DNA of 64,000 bases from Xanthobacteraceae bacterium (GTDB lineage: Bacteria; Pseudomonadota; Alphaproteobacteria; Rhizobiales; Xanthobacteraceae), in contig JAQSWY010000002.1 in the NCBI GenBank assembly GCA_029266425.1, forward strand, positions 1 through 64,000, in the 5' to 3' direction. Under the pieces are notes generated by a model. That model had not been told where the DNA came from. It ran no database searches and was given only the letters and a program-made list of their open reading frames with translations. Position numbers and translations under genes: made by a program. The stretch's first letter is position 1; each line of letters starts with the position of its first letter. Of the stretch, positions 36,478-45,920 are shown piece by piece.

Positions 36478-37431
36478 ATGCGCTTCGTCTCCGGAGCCGA
36501 AATCGCCGGCCTGCTCGATTTCCCGACACTGATCGACGCGCTGGAAGCCGCCTTCCGCCGGCCCATCGTGACCCCGGTGCGCCACCATCACACCATGGCG
36601 CGCCCGGATGGCGACGCGACCCTGCTGCTGATGCCGGCCTGGACCGCCGAGGGCACCGACGACGATGTGCAGGGCACCAAGCTCGTCACCGTCGCGCCGG
36701 GCAATGCGGCGCGCGGGCTCGATACGATCAACGGCCTCTACATCCTCAATTCCGGCGCCACCGGGGTGCCGCTCGCGGTGCTCGACGCCCGCGTGCTGAC
36801 GCTATGGCGGACTGCGGCGGCTTCCGCCCTCGCCGCGCGCTACCTCGCGCGGCCGGATGCCGCAAGGCTCGCCGTCATCGGCGCCGGGGCACTGGCGCCC
36901 TATGTCGCCCGTGCCCATGCCAGCGTGCGCCCGATCCGCGAGATCCGGGTGTGGAACCGCACGCCGGAGCGGGCCGAGGCCACGGCGGCCAGGCTGCGCG
37001 CGGACGGCCTCAATGCCGTCGCCACCGCAGACCGCGGCGAGGCCATCGGCTGGGCCGACATCGTCACCTCGGCGACGCTCTCGCCGGCACCGCTGGTGGA
37101 AGGGCAATTCCTGAAGCCGGGCCAGCATGTCGACCTCATCGGCGGTTTCACCCCGACCATGCGCGAGGCCGATGACGAGGCGATCCGCCGGGCCCGGGTC
37201 TATGTCGACACCCGCGGCGGCGCGTTGAAGGAAGCGGGCGACATCGTCATCCCGATCGCCAGCGGCCTCATCCGTTCGGAAGACGTGCAGGGCGACCTGT
37301 TCGAACTCGCTACCGGCAAGGCGCCGCTGCGCGGCGCGGCGGAGGAGATCACGCTGTTCAAGTCGGTGGGTACCGCGATCGAAGACCTCGCCGCGGCCGA
37401 ACTGGTGTGGAAGAGGCTGGAGGCAAGTTAG
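36478..37431 (+). CDS. Ornithine cyclodeaminase/mu-crystallin family protein
   Basis: A 317-residue NAD-dependent enzyme family member. The Rossmann motif VIGAGALAPYVARAH is at residues 126-140 and the substrate region includes GTKLVTVAPGNAARGL and LIGGFTPTMREAD. Close homologues act as ornithine cyclodeaminase, but also as ketimine reductase or alanine dehydrogenase, and sequence alone does not separate these. It begins seven bases after lapA. Three of its 4-kb neighbours are not arginine genes, so ornithine as substrate is a guess supported only weakly by the arg and odc genes elsewhere in the window. Confidence 0.82.
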   Translation: MRFVSGAEIAGLLDFPTLIDALEAAFRRPIVTPVRHHHTMARPDGDATLLLMPAWTAEGTDDDVQGTKLVTVAPGNAARGLDTINGLYILNSGATGVPLAVLDARVLTLWRTAAASALAARYLARPDAARLAVIGAGALAPYVARAHASVRPIREIRVWNRTPERAEATAARLRADGLNAVATADRGEAIGWADIVTSATLSPAPLVEGQFLKPGQHVDLIGGFTPTMREADDEAIRRARVYVDTRGGALKEAGDIVIPIASGLIRSEDVQGDLFELATGKAPLRGAAEEITLFKSVGTAIEDLAAAELVWKRLEAS

Positions 37432-37432
37432 G

Positions 37433-37618
37433 CTTCCCCCTCTCCCCGCACTTGAACTCGGCTGTTGCCGAGTTCAGCACTCCAGAAGGTCAAAGTCGGA
37501 TACTTCCGACTTTGACGGAGAGGGTTGGGGTGAGGAATCTTCGCAGCTCCGCAGTCGTGCGCCCCCTCACCGACCCGCTTCGCGGGCCACCTCTCTCCAA
37601 TGGGGAGAGGGGAAGGAC
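37433..37618. repeat. Mosaic intergenic repeat with two perfect tetraloop hairpins
   Basis: Between the cyclodeaminase gene and cysW. Family C hairpin ends (CTCTCCCCGC and GGAGAGGGTT; CCCCTCACCGACCCGC and GGGGAGAGGGG) flank two perfect stems. GAACTCGGC (37454-37462) pairs with GCCGAGTTC (37467-37475) around TGTT. GTCAAAGTCGGA (37489-37500) pairs with TCCGACTTTGAC (37505-37516) around TACT. No coding potential. Confidence 0.75.
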
Positions 37619-37619
37619 C

Positions 37620-38504
37620 TTAGTGCCGCGCGCCGCCCGAGACCTTCGCCCGCGCCGCGTCCATTCGCTCGATGATCGCCTTGGCGATGAGCGTCACCAG
37701 CGCGACGAGCGTCAGCAGCGTCGCAGCGGCGAAGGCAGCGATGGCGTTGTTGTCCTGGTAGAGCAGCTCGATCTGCAGCGGCAAGGTGTTGGTCTGGCCG
37801 CGTATGTTGCCGGACACGACGGAGACCGCGCCGAATTCGCCCAGCACCCGCGCATTGCAGAGCGCCGCGCCATAGAGCAGGGCGAAGCGGACATTGGGCA
37901 GCGTTACCAGCCGCAAGATGCGCCAGCCGCCGGCCCCCAGCGTCACCGCCGCCTCCTCCTCCTCCGAGCCCTGCGCGATCATCAGCGGGATCAGCTCGCG
38001 GGCAACGAAGGGCGCCGTGACGAACAGGCTCGCCAGCACGATGGCCGGCACCGCGAACATGATCTTGATGTCGTTGGCCTCCAGCCACGGCCCGAGCAGG
38101 CCCTGCGCGCCATAGACGAACAGATAGGCGACGCCGGCGATGATCGGCGAGATGGAGAAGGGCAGTTCCACCAGCGCCAGCAGCAGGTTGCGCCCGGTGA
38201 AGCGGAACTTGGCGATGGTCCAGGCCGCGGCGATGCCGAAGCCGATATTGATCGGCACCACGATGAGCGCGGTGAACAGCGAAAGCAGTATGGCGTATTG
38301 CGTGTCGGGCGCGGCGAAGGCGGCAAAATAGGCCGCCACGCCATGGCGGAACGCTTCCGCGAAGATCGCCGCGAGCGGCGCCACGAGGAAGAACACGGTG
38401 AGTACCAGCACGCCGCCGATCAGAACACTACGGGCGAACGGCCCGTCGCCGACGCGCCGTGTGGGCTTGGCATGGATCTCCGGCTTCGGCTCGGTCGCCA
38501 TCAT
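37620..38504 (-). CDS. cysW: Sulfate ABC transporter permease CysW
   Basis: A 294-residue inner-membrane permease, one of the two that form the sulfate/thiosulfate channel. It has about six hydrophobic helices and the cytoplasmic EAA loop in EEEEAAVTLGAGGWRILRLVTLP that docks the ATPase. AALCNARVLGEFGAVSVVSGNI is the characteristic CysW segment. Its start overlaps the stop of cysT by 4 bp. The ATPase gene cysA, which normally follows cysW, is missing; downstream there is only a repeat region. Confidence 0.92.
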   Translation of the reverse strand: MMATEPKPEIHAKPTRRVGDGPFARSVLIGGVLVLTVFFLVAPLAAIFAEAFRHGVAAYFAAFAAPDTQYAILLSLFTALIVVPINIGFGIAAAWTIAKFRFTGRNLLLALVELPFSISPIIAGVAYLFVYGAQGLLGPWLEANDIKIMFAVPAIVLASLFVTAPFVARELIPLMIAQGSEEEEAAVTLGAGGWRILRLVTLPNVRFALLYGAALCNARVLGEFGAVSVVSGNIRGQTNTLPLQIELLYQDNNAIAAFAAATLLTLVALVTLIAKAIIERMDAARAKVSGGARH

Positions 38505-39325
38505 TCACGTCCCGCGCCAATGCGGCGCTGCTGCCAGACCTGGATCAGGTTAACCGCGATCAGCAACAGGAACGCGATCCCCAGCAGCGTGGCGGCGATC
38601 GCAGCGGCGGCGCGGTAGTCATATTCCTCGATGCGGATGAAGGTGAGCAGCGACAGCACCTCGGTCTTCAGCGGCAGATTGCCGGCTATGAAGATGATGG
38701 CGCCGAACTCGCCGAGCGAACGGGCGAAGCCCAGCGCGCAGCCGGTGAGGAAGGCCGGGAAGATGGCCGGGAAGATCACCTTCACGAAGATGCGCAGGTC
38801 CGAGGCCCCGAGCGTCGCCGCGGCTTCCTCGACGTCGGCGGCCAGATCCTCGAGCACCGGCTGCACCGTGCGCACCACGAAGGGCAGGCTGGTGAAGGCC
38901 ATGGCGCAGGCGATGCCGAGCGGCGTGTAGGCGACCTTGATGCCCCATTGCGCGAGCGGCGCGCCGAACCAGCCATTGGAGGCGAACAGCGCCGTGAGCG
39001 ACAGGCCGGCGACCGCGGTCGGCAGCGCGAAGGGCACGTCGACCAGCGCATCGAGGAGGCGCTTGCCGGGGAACTCGTAGCGCACCAGCACCCACGCCAA
39101 AGCAAGGCCATAGATGGCGTTGAACACCGTCGCGGCGAAGGCGGTGCCGAAGGTGACCTGGAAGGCGGAGAGGGTGCGCGCGCCGGTGATGATCGCGATA
39201 TAGCGCTCGAAGCCGATGCCATGCGCCTGCCAGACCAGCGCGCCGAGCGGCAGCAGCACGATCAGGCTGAGATAGAGCAGCGTGATGCCGAGGGAGAGCG
39301 GGAAGCCCGGTATGACGCGGCTCAA
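38501..39325 (-). CDS. cysT: Sulfate ABC transporter permease CysT
   Basis: A 274-residue inner-membrane permease (CysT/CysU) for sulfate or thiosulfate. Six hydrophobic helices and the EAA loop (EEAAATLGASDLRIFVKVIFP) are visible. RSLGEFGAIIFIAGNLP is the companion of the CysW motif. Upstream, 219 bp away, is the sbp gene on the same strand; the gap contains a family A repeat, so transcription from the sbp promoter must pass it. Confidence 0.92.
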   Translation of the reverse strand: MSRVIPGFPLSLGITLLYLSLIVLLPLGALVWQAHGIGFERYIAIITGARTLSAFQVTFGTAFAATVFNAIYGLALAWVLVRYEFPGKRLLDALVDVPFALPTAVAGLSLTALFASNGWFGAPLAQWGIKVAYTPLGIACAMAFTSLPFVVRTVQPVLEDLAADVEEAAATLGASDLRIFVKVIFPAIFPAFLTGCALGFARSLGEFGAIIFIAGNLPLKTEVLSLLTFIRIEEYDYRAAAAIAATLLGIAFLLLIAVNLIQVWQQRRIGAGRE

Positions 39326-39368
39326 CGAACGGGCTCCTACACCGGCGCCCCGGGATGGGGCCTTACCA

Positions 39369-39468
39369 CGCGGTCATCCCCGGGCTTGTCCCGGGGATCT
39401 CGGCCGCTGACGAACGTCCGCTCTCCGGGAATCGAGATGGCCGGGACGAGCCCGGCCATGACGGCGTG
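39369..39468. repeat. Palindromic intergenic repeat, family A
   Basis: GCGGTCATCCCCGGGCTTGT at one end and GAGCCCGGCCATGACGGCGTG at the other. It lies between sbp and cysT inside the probable sulfate-transport operon. Confidence 0.75.
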
Positions 39469-39544
39469 AGGGCGGCAAACGCCGTCCCCTATAGCGTCCA
39501 CGCGTCGCCGCGTCACCTTCCGGCGATACCTCGCCAGCCGAGTC

Positions 39545-40570
39545 TCACGGCGCGACGAACAGGTTGTCGAGCTTGCCGCCGGAGACGAAGTGGATCTTCT
39601 GCACCTTGTCCCAGCCGCCGAACACGTCCTCGACCTTCACCAGCTTCACCGGCGCGAACTTGGCCTTGAACTCCTCGGCTACCTTCGGATCGACGACGCG
39701 GTTGTTGAACTCGGCGGCGATCTTCTGGCCTTCCGGCGAATAGAGGAAGGTCAGGTAGTCGGTCGCGACCTGCCGCGAGCCGCGCTTGTCGACCACCTTG
39801 TCGACCACCGCGGCCGGAAACTCGGCGAGCAGGCTCACCGGCGGCACCACGACCTCGAACCCCTTGTCCTTGTACGCATCGCGCACGCCGAGCACCTCGG
39901 ATTCGAAGGTGATCAGCACGTCGCCCTGCTCGCGCTCGACGAAGGAAGTGGTGGAGCCGCGCCCGCCGGTGTCGAACACCACGACGTTGCCCAGCAGCTT
40001 CTTGACGAAGGCGTCGGCCTTGGCCTCGTCGCCCTTGAACGCGTCGAGCGCGAAGGCATAGGCGCCAAGATAGGTATAGCGGGCATTGCCCGAGGTCTTC
40101 GGGTTGGGGAAGACCAGCTTGACGTCGTCGCGGACGAGATCGCTCCAGTCCTTCACCCCCTTGGGGTTGCCCTTGCGCACTAGGAAGGCCGGGAAGGAAT
40201 ACCAGGGCGAGCCGGCATTCGGCAGCCGGGTCTGCCAGTCCTTGGCGACATAGCCCTTGTCGACGAGGAAGGTGACGTCGGTGATCTGGTTGAAGGTGAC
40301 GACGTCCGCCTCCAGCCCCTCGACGATGGAGCGTGCCTGCTTGGAGGTGCCGGCGTGGCTCTGGTTCACCTTGATGTCCTTGCCGGTTTTCGCCTTGTAG
40401 GCCGGCTCGAACTGCTTGTTGACGGCCTCGAACACCTCGCGGGCGACGTCGTAGGAGGCATTCAGGATCGAGCCGGGCTGATCGGCCGCGCGAGCGATGC
40501 TCGGCGTGAGGCCGGCGACCAGCACGGGCGCGAGGGCGGCGGCGAAGAAGTGGCGGCGCGAGAGGCGCAT
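39545..40570 (-). CDS. sbp: Sulfate-binding periplasmic protein
   Basis: A 341-residue solute-binding protein. The N-terminus MRLSRRHFFAAALAPVLVAG has a twin-arginine-like SRRHFF motif and is followed by a cleavage site near ARA-ADQ, indicating Tat or Sec export to the periplasm. Family motifs: NQSHAGTSKQARSI, PNPKTSGNARYTYLGA and TGGRGSTTSFVEREQGDV. The ATG at 40570 begins the signal peptide; the frame extends upstream to 40675 without reason. The next genes on the strand are cysT and cysW. A perfect palindrome lies 34 bases upstream of the start codon and probably regulates it. Confidence 0.92.
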   Translation of the reverse strand: MRLSRRHFFAAALAPVLVAGLTPSIARAADQPGSILNASYDVAREVFEAVNKQFEPAYKAKTGKDIKVNQSHAGTSKQARSIVEGLEADVVTFNQITDVTFLVDKGYVAKDWQTRLPNAGSPWYSFPAFLVRKGNPKGVKDWSDLVRDDVKLVFPNPKTSGNARYTYLGAYAFALDAFKGDEAKADAFVKKLLGNVVVFDTGGRGSTTSFVEREQGDVLITFESEVLGVRDAYKDKGFEVVVPPVSLLAEFPAAVVDKVVDKRGSRQVATDYLTFLYSPEGQKIAAEFNNRVVDPKVAEEFKAKFAPVKLVKVEDVFGGWDKVQKIHFVSGGKLDNLFVAP

Positions 40571-40603
40571 GGCGGTCTCCAGAGCAATTATGCTGGCTTG
40601 CTG

Positions 40604-40624
40604 TGTGAAATAAGATATTTCACA
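40604..40624. promoter_or_regulatory. Perfect 9-bp palindromic operator upstream of sbp
   Basis: TGTGAAATA (40604-40612) and TATTTCACA (40616-40624) are exact inverse complements separated by AGA. It is AT-rich in a GC-rich window and lies 34 bases before the sbp ATG on the minus strand, in the right place for a repressor or activator of sulfate uptake. The binding protein is unknown. The half-sites look like CRP (TGTGA/TCACA), but the central spacing is 11 bases, not 6. Confidence 0.6.
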
Positions 40625-40691
40625 ATTAACGCTGTCTAACATGAAGATTGTCGCGACGGAAGGGGCGGCGCGCACGACATTGCCGAGGCTC

Positions 40692-40871
40692 TACCGCAGG
40701 CGGCCTCGAAGGATGCTCGCGACGGGTCCATTCCAACAAGCTGCATGCTGGACGGCCGCAAGCCGGGATGACGGCTTTTGAGGAGCGAAGGAGAGCGGGA
40801 GAGTTAGCTCGGATCCTCGGATGGCACCTCATCCTGAGGTGCGAGCGCAGCGAGCCTCGAAGGATGCTCAA
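40692..40871. repeat. Family B/D repeat fragments
   Basis: CCTCGAAGGATGCTCGCGAC, a family D piece (GACGGCCGCAAGCCGGGATGACGG), then a full family B palindrome, CTCATCCTGAGGTGCGAGCG with GAGCCTCGAAGGATG. The same palindrome recurs at 25391, 49165 and 62577. Confidence 0.65.
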
Positions 40872-40917
40872 GCAGTGCGCGTCGCGGTGGGGAGCCCCGC
40901 ACCGGTCGTCAAGAAAA

Positions 40918-40947
40918 ATCCCGGCAGCAGCTTCCCGCTGCCGGGAT
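40918..40947 (-). terminator. Rho-independent terminator of glnII
   Basis: On the minus strand the stem ATCCCGGCAGC/GCTGCCGGGAT (11 bp, 8-base loop) is followed by TTTTTCTT (plus-strand AAGAAAAA at 40911-40918). It begins seven bases after the glnII stop codon at 40955, so it is the terminator of that gene. Confidence 0.85.
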
Positions 40948-40954
40948 CCTCATG

Positions 40955-41989
40955 TCACGCCGCAACGGCGGCCTTGGTCGAGACCTCGGAGATGGTCTTC
41001 AGGATCTGCGAGGCGATGGCGTAGGGGTCGCCCTGGGAGTTCGGGCGGCGATCCTCGAGATAGCCCTTGTAGTCATTGCGGATGAAGCTGTGCGGAACGC
41101 GGATCGATGCTCCGCGATCGGCGACGCCGTAGCTGAACTTGTTCCACGGCGCGGTCTCGTGCTTGCCGGTCAGACGCATGTGGTTGTCCGGGCCGTAGAC
41201 CGCGATGTGGGCCTCGAGGTTCGTCGCGAACGCCGCCATCAGCGCCTCGAAATACTCCTTGCCGCCGGTCTCGCGCATATAGGCGGTCGAGAAATTGGCG
41301 TGCATGCCGGAGCCGTTCCAGTCGGTGTCGCCGAGCGGCTTGCAGTGGAACTCAATGTCGACGCCGTACTTCTCGGTGAGGCGGAGCAGCAGATAGCGCG
41401 CCATCCACACTTCGTCGGCGGCCTTCTTGGAACCCTTGCCGAAGATCTGGAATTCCCACTGGCCCTTCGCCACTTCGGCGTTGATGCCTTCATGGTTGAT
41501 GCCGGCGGCGAGGCAGAGGTCGAGATGCTCCTCGACGATCTGGCGGGCAACGTCGCCGACATTCTTGTAGCCGACGCCGGTGTAGTATGGGCCCTGCGGG
41601 GCCGGGTAGCCGCTCTCCGGGAAGCCGAGCGGACGACCGTTCTTGTAGAAGAAATATTCCTGCTCGAAGCCGAACCAGGCGCCTTCATCATCGAGGATGG
41701 TGGCCCGGGTGTTGGTGACATGCGGGGTGACGCCGTCCGGCATCATCACTTCGCACATCACCAGCGCGCCATTGGTGCGGGCCGGGTCGGGATAGATCGC
41801 AACCGGCTTCAGCACGCAATCCGAGCTGCGACCTTCGGCCTGCATGGTGGAGGAGCCGTCAAAGCCCCACAGCGGCAGTTGCTCAAGCGTCGGGAACGCG
41901 TCGAATTCCTTGATCTGCGTCTTGCCGCGCAGATTGGGGGTCGGCGAGTAGCCGTCCAGCCAGATGTACTCAAGCTTATACTTTGTCAT
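40955..41989 (-). CDS. glnII: Type II glutamine synthetase
   Basis: A 344-residue eukaryotic-type glutamine synthetase (GSII), the second nitrogen-regulated enzyme of rhizobia and relatives. Signature motifs are PLWGFDGSSTMQAEG, FGFEQEYFFYKNG, the GDTDWNGSGMHAN segment and the late MRLTGKHETA. It lacks the adenylylation-site region of GSI enzymes. A sigma-54 promoter and a divergent gstI gene lie upstream and a strong terminator just downstream, so it is transcribed alone and most likely nitrogen-regulated through NtrC. Confidence 0.97.
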   Translation of the reverse strand: MTKYKLEYIWLDGYSPTPNLRGKTQIKEFDAFPTLEQLPLWGFDGSSTMQAEGRSSDCVLKPVAIYPDPARTNGALVMCEVMMPDGVTPHVTNTRATILDDEGAWFGFEQEYFFYKNGRPLGFPESGYPAPQGPYYTGVGYKNVGDVARQIVEEHLDLCLAAGINHEGINAEVAKGQWEFQIFGKGSKKAADEVWMARYLLLRLTEKYGVDIEFHCKPLGDTDWNGSGMHANFSTAYMRETGGKEYFEALMAAFATNLEAHIAVYGPDNHMRLTGKHETAPWNKFSYGVADRGASIRVPHSFIRNDYKGYLEDRRPNSQGDPYAIASQILKTISEVSTKAAVAA

Positions 41990-42069
41990 TTCGGGTCTCT
42001 CATGGGCTGATGACGCGAACCTGCGGGAATTCCTGATACGTGTCCGGCCGCCACCGGCTGAAGCCTGGA

Positions 42070-42085
42070 AGCATTTACCGTGCCA
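42070..42085 (-). promoter_or_regulatory. Sigma-54 promoter of glnII
   Basis: On the minus strand TGGCACGGTAAATGCT matches the -24/-12 consensus TGGCACG-N4-TTGCA/T with one mismatch; GG and GC are separated by exactly ten bases, the essential spacing. Transcription would start about 70 bases before the glnII ATG. Sigma-54/NtrC control of glnII is established in rhizobia. A weak NtrC-like half-site pair near 42240 (TGC...GGTGC) is not called. Confidence 0.75.
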
Positions 42086-42376
42086 TCGGCAACCCGGAAC
42101 CGCAGCAGGCCCCTGGCGTTCCGGTTTCCATGAAGAGGCAAGGCAAGACGCAGTTTCGGGAAAATCATCTCAGGCTTGTGCGATGCAACAGACGTCGGCA
42201 GCAACTTTTGGTCGCCGCCCAAGAATGCTAGCCAAAGATGCATGCAGTGGGGTGCTGATATTGTAGGCAGCATGTGATTTTAAATGAGGCAATCTGCGCA
42301 ATGCGGGAGCAAATCATGCTATATCGACGTTAAGAGCTGACGCGCGAACGCGCAGCATTCAACGGAGACACGGACG

Positions 42377-42574
42377 ATGACTGTGACGACCCATGGCGGC
42401 AGCGCCAAGATTTACGAATTCCCGAGAGGTGGCCGGGCCGGCCTCACCAGCCGTCGCGAAGACCTGAAGAGCGCTACCGTGCCGGCCGTGCCGCGCTTTG
42501 CCGATGCTGCGTTCGGCGGCAGCTGGTACCATGAAGAGGCCGTGCGGGACGCCGAGCGTCCGAAGAAGAGCTAG
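42377..42574 (+). CDS. gstI: DUF2735 protein, GstI-like glnII translation inhibitor
   Basis: A 65-residue small protein divergent from glnII. Its context and features (MTVTTHGGSAKIYEFPRGGR...GSWYHEEAV) match DUF2735, whose members include Rhizobium leguminosarum GstI, a 63-residue protein that reduces translation of glnII mRNA. Function here is by family and position, not by motif. The ATG at 42377 is preceded by GGAGACACGGACG. A terminator follows the gene at 42633-42664, so it is a single-gene transcript. Confidence 0.82.
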   Translation: MTVTTHGGSAKIYEFPRGGRAGLTSRREDLKSATVPAVPRFADAAFGGSWYHEEAVRDAERPKKS

Positions 42575-42632
42575 GCCGTGCGCGCCCGCCCGTTGAGCGA
42601 GACGGACGCCCGCAACACAGCCATGCACGAAT

Positions 42633-42664
42633 GAGAGGGCCGGCGCCCGAAGCCCGGCCCTCTC
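42633..42664 (+). terminator. Rho-independent terminator of gstI
   Basis: GAGAGGGCCGG (42633-42643) pairs with CCGGCCCTCTC (42654-42664), an 11-bp GC-rich stem with a 10-base loop, followed by TGCTTTT. It lies 58 bp after the gstI stop. Confidence 0.85.
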
Positions 42665-42740
42665 TGCTTTTGTGCCGCATCGCGGCGATCTGCTGAAAAT
42701 ATGTACAATTGCGAAGCATGCCGCTTCGCCGGGCCCGTAC

Positions 42741-43670
42741 TCAGGCACCGAAAATCGACCAGCCGAGCCGCTTGGTGAGGGCCTCCAGCGCGATGCGGCC
42801 GAGATGGGAATTGCCAGCGGCATCGAGCCCGGGCGACCACACCGCGATCGATGCCTTGCCAGGCGCGATCGCCAATATGCCCCCGCCCACCCCGCTCTTG
42901 CCCGGCAGGCCGACCCGATAGGCGAACTCGCCGGACCCGTCATAATGGCCGCAGGTCAGCATCACCGCGTTGATGCGCCGCGCCCGCTCCGGGCTGACGA
43001 CCGAGCGCCCCGTGCTCGGGTTGCGGCCCTGATGGGCCAGGAAGCGCCCGGCCATCGCAAGCTGGCGGCAGGACATGGCGATGGCGCAGTGGTGGAAATA
43101 GACGCCGAGCGTGAACTCCACCGGATTGGAGAGCACGCCATAGGCCTTCATGTAGTTGGCGAGCGCCGCGTTGCGGAAGCCGGTGGCCCGCTCGGAGGCG
43201 GCGACCTGCTCATCGATCATGATCGTGGTGTCGTCGGCGAGGAATTGCAGGAAGCGCAATATCTCGCCGAGCGCCTCGCGCGGCTGGTGGCCCGACAGGA
43301 TCAGGTCGGTCACCGCGATGGCGCCGGCATTGATGAAGGGATTGCGCGGGATGCCGCGCTCATACTCCAGCTGGACGATGGAATTGAAGGCGCTGCCCGA
43401 CGGCTCGCGGCCGACCCGCTGCCAGAGGAGGTCCCCGGCCTTGCCGAGCGCGAGGGTGAGGGTGAAGACCTTGGAGATGCTCTGGATCGAGAACGGCGTC
43501 TCTGCATCGCCGCCGAGCGCGACATTGCCGTCGGCATCGATCACGGCGAGGCCGAACGCATTGGCATCGGCGCGGGCAAGCTCGGGAATATAGGTCGCGA
43601 CCTCGCCGCGGTCGGGACGCTGGCGCATCTCCTCGGCGATTTCCTTCACGACAAGGTCGAGATCGGGCAC
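42741..43670 (-). CDS. glsA: Glutaminase
   Basis: A beta-lactamase-fold glutaminase of about 309 residues that hydrolyses glutamine to glutamate and ammonia. The catalytic S-x-x-K is SISK in [11 protein letters not shown]; other blocks are [28 protein letters not shown] and [28 protein letters not shown] used the GTG at 43670; a TTG five codons upstream is also possible. Its place beside glnII and gstI suggests control of the glutamine pool. It runs towards gstI, convergent across the gstI terminator. Confidence 0.92.
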   Translation of the reverse strand: MPDLDLVVKEIAEEMRQRPDRGEVATYIPELARADANAFGLAVIDADGNVALGGDAETPFSIQSISKVFTLTLALGKAGDLLWQRVGREPSGSAFNSIVQLEYERGIPRNPFINAGAIAVTDLILSGHQPREALGEILRFLQFLADDTTIMIDEQVAASERATGFRNAALANYMKAYGVLSNPVEFTLGVYFHHCAIAMSCRQLAMAGRFLAHQGRNPSTGRSVVSPERARRINAVMLTCGHYDGSGEFAYRVGLPGKSGVGGGILAIAPGKASIAVWSPGLDAAGNSHLGRIALEALTKRLGWSIFGA

Positions 43671-43775
43671 GGTTTCAACTCGCAAGGACTTGAGGCAGGA
43701 CGGGAACCGGCGACACTGCCACGCGCTCGCGGATTTGTTGAGCCGCCGCCGCGCCGCACGGGCGGAAACTCATTT

Positions 43776-43882
43776 CGTCATCCCGGCCGGAGGCGTAGCG
43801 GGAGAGCCGCGATCGCGGGACGATAGTGGTGCACCTACGGCGCGCGATCCCGGATCGGCCTGGCGACCGTCCGGGATGACGG
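43776..43882. repeat. Palindromic intergenic repeat, family D
   Basis: CGTCATCCCGGCCGGAGGCG at one end and GTCCGGGATGACGG at the other, in the 290-bp gap between the divergent glsA and trpF genes. It is homologous to the copy at 52237-52338. Outside the repeat I see only the trpF ribosome-binding region. Confidence 0.7.
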
Positions 43883-43962
43883 CAACAGACGGGAGATCAA
43901 GCCCCCCGCTCGCTTCTCGCCCCCAATCCGTGCTAGGTCGCGGTTTCAAGGAGACGGCTAAG

Positions 43963-44678
43963 GTGCCCATCGAGATCAAGATCTGCGGCCTGAAGACCTT
44001 CGACGCGCTCGACGCCGCGCTCGGGGCGGGTGCAGGCATGGTCGGCGTGGTGTTCTTCCCGAAGAGCCCGCGCAATCTCGATATCGCCGCCGCCGCAGCC
44101 CTGGCGGAGCGCGCCCGGGGCAAGGCCGGTATCGCCGCGCTGAGCGTCGATGCGGACGACGCGCTGCTCGACGCCATCGCCACGCAGGTGAAGCCGGATG
44201 TCCTCCAGCTGCATGGCGAGGAGAGCCCGGAGCGGGTCGCGCAGATCCGCGCGCGCTTCGGCATTGCGGTGATGAAAGCGATCGGCATCGCTGGCGCCGC
44301 GGACATTGCCCGCGTGCCCCACTACGCCCGGGTCGCCGACCGCCTGCTGCTCGACGCCAAGGCGCCGCCGGATGCCGCCCATCCCGGCGGCAACGGCCTC
44401 GTCTTCGACTGGAACCTGATCGCAAACTCCAAGGCCTCGCTTGACCTCGCCAAGCCCTTCATGCTCTCAGGCGGCCTGACGCCTGAGAATGTCGGCGAAG
44501 CCGTGAGGCTGACGCGGGCGCGGGCGGTCGACGTATCGTCGGGCGTCGAAAGCGCGCCCGGCGTGAAGGATCCGGCACGGATCGTCGCCTTCATTCAAGC
44601 CGCGCGGGCCGCCGCCGTCGAGGCTGGCCCCGAGACCGACACCATTGACGCGTCCGTCAAAGAGATGAGTGCCCATTC

Positions 44679-44682
<4 letters not shown>
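43963..44682 (+). CDS. trpF: Phosphoribosylanthranilate isomerase
   Basis: A 239-residue TIM-barrel enzyme of tryptophan synthesis. Family blocks: [16 protein letters not shown] (catalytic Cys and phosphate site), [24 protein letters not shown] (catalytic Asp area) and [14 protein letters not shown] near the end. I chose the GTG at 43963 because AAGGAG lies nine bases upstream; the frame is open for 91 codons before it without family sequence. Its stop overlaps the trpB start, so trpF-trpB-trpA are translated as one operon. Confidence 0.94.

Positions 44683-45916
<1,234 letters not shown>

Positions 45917-45920
<4 letters not shown>

Larger units (their letters stand above)
40571..40954. other. 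384-bp sbp/glnII intergenic region
   Basis: Between sbp and the 3' end of glnII, both on the minus strand. From the sbp end it holds the palindrome at 40604-40624, then family B and D repeat fragments (40692-40770 and 40826-40871), and then the glnII terminator at 40918-40947. No coding sequence is convincing here. Confidence 0.6.

Noticed and set aside
40604-40624. sbp palindrome as a CRP/FNR site
   Set aside because: CRP needs a 6-base spacer between TGTGA and TCACA; here it is 11, so the regulator is a different protein.
42230-42260. NtrC site upstream of the glnII promoter
   Set aside because: TGCATGCAGTGGGGTGCT only loosely fits the NtrC dyad, so I did not call it.
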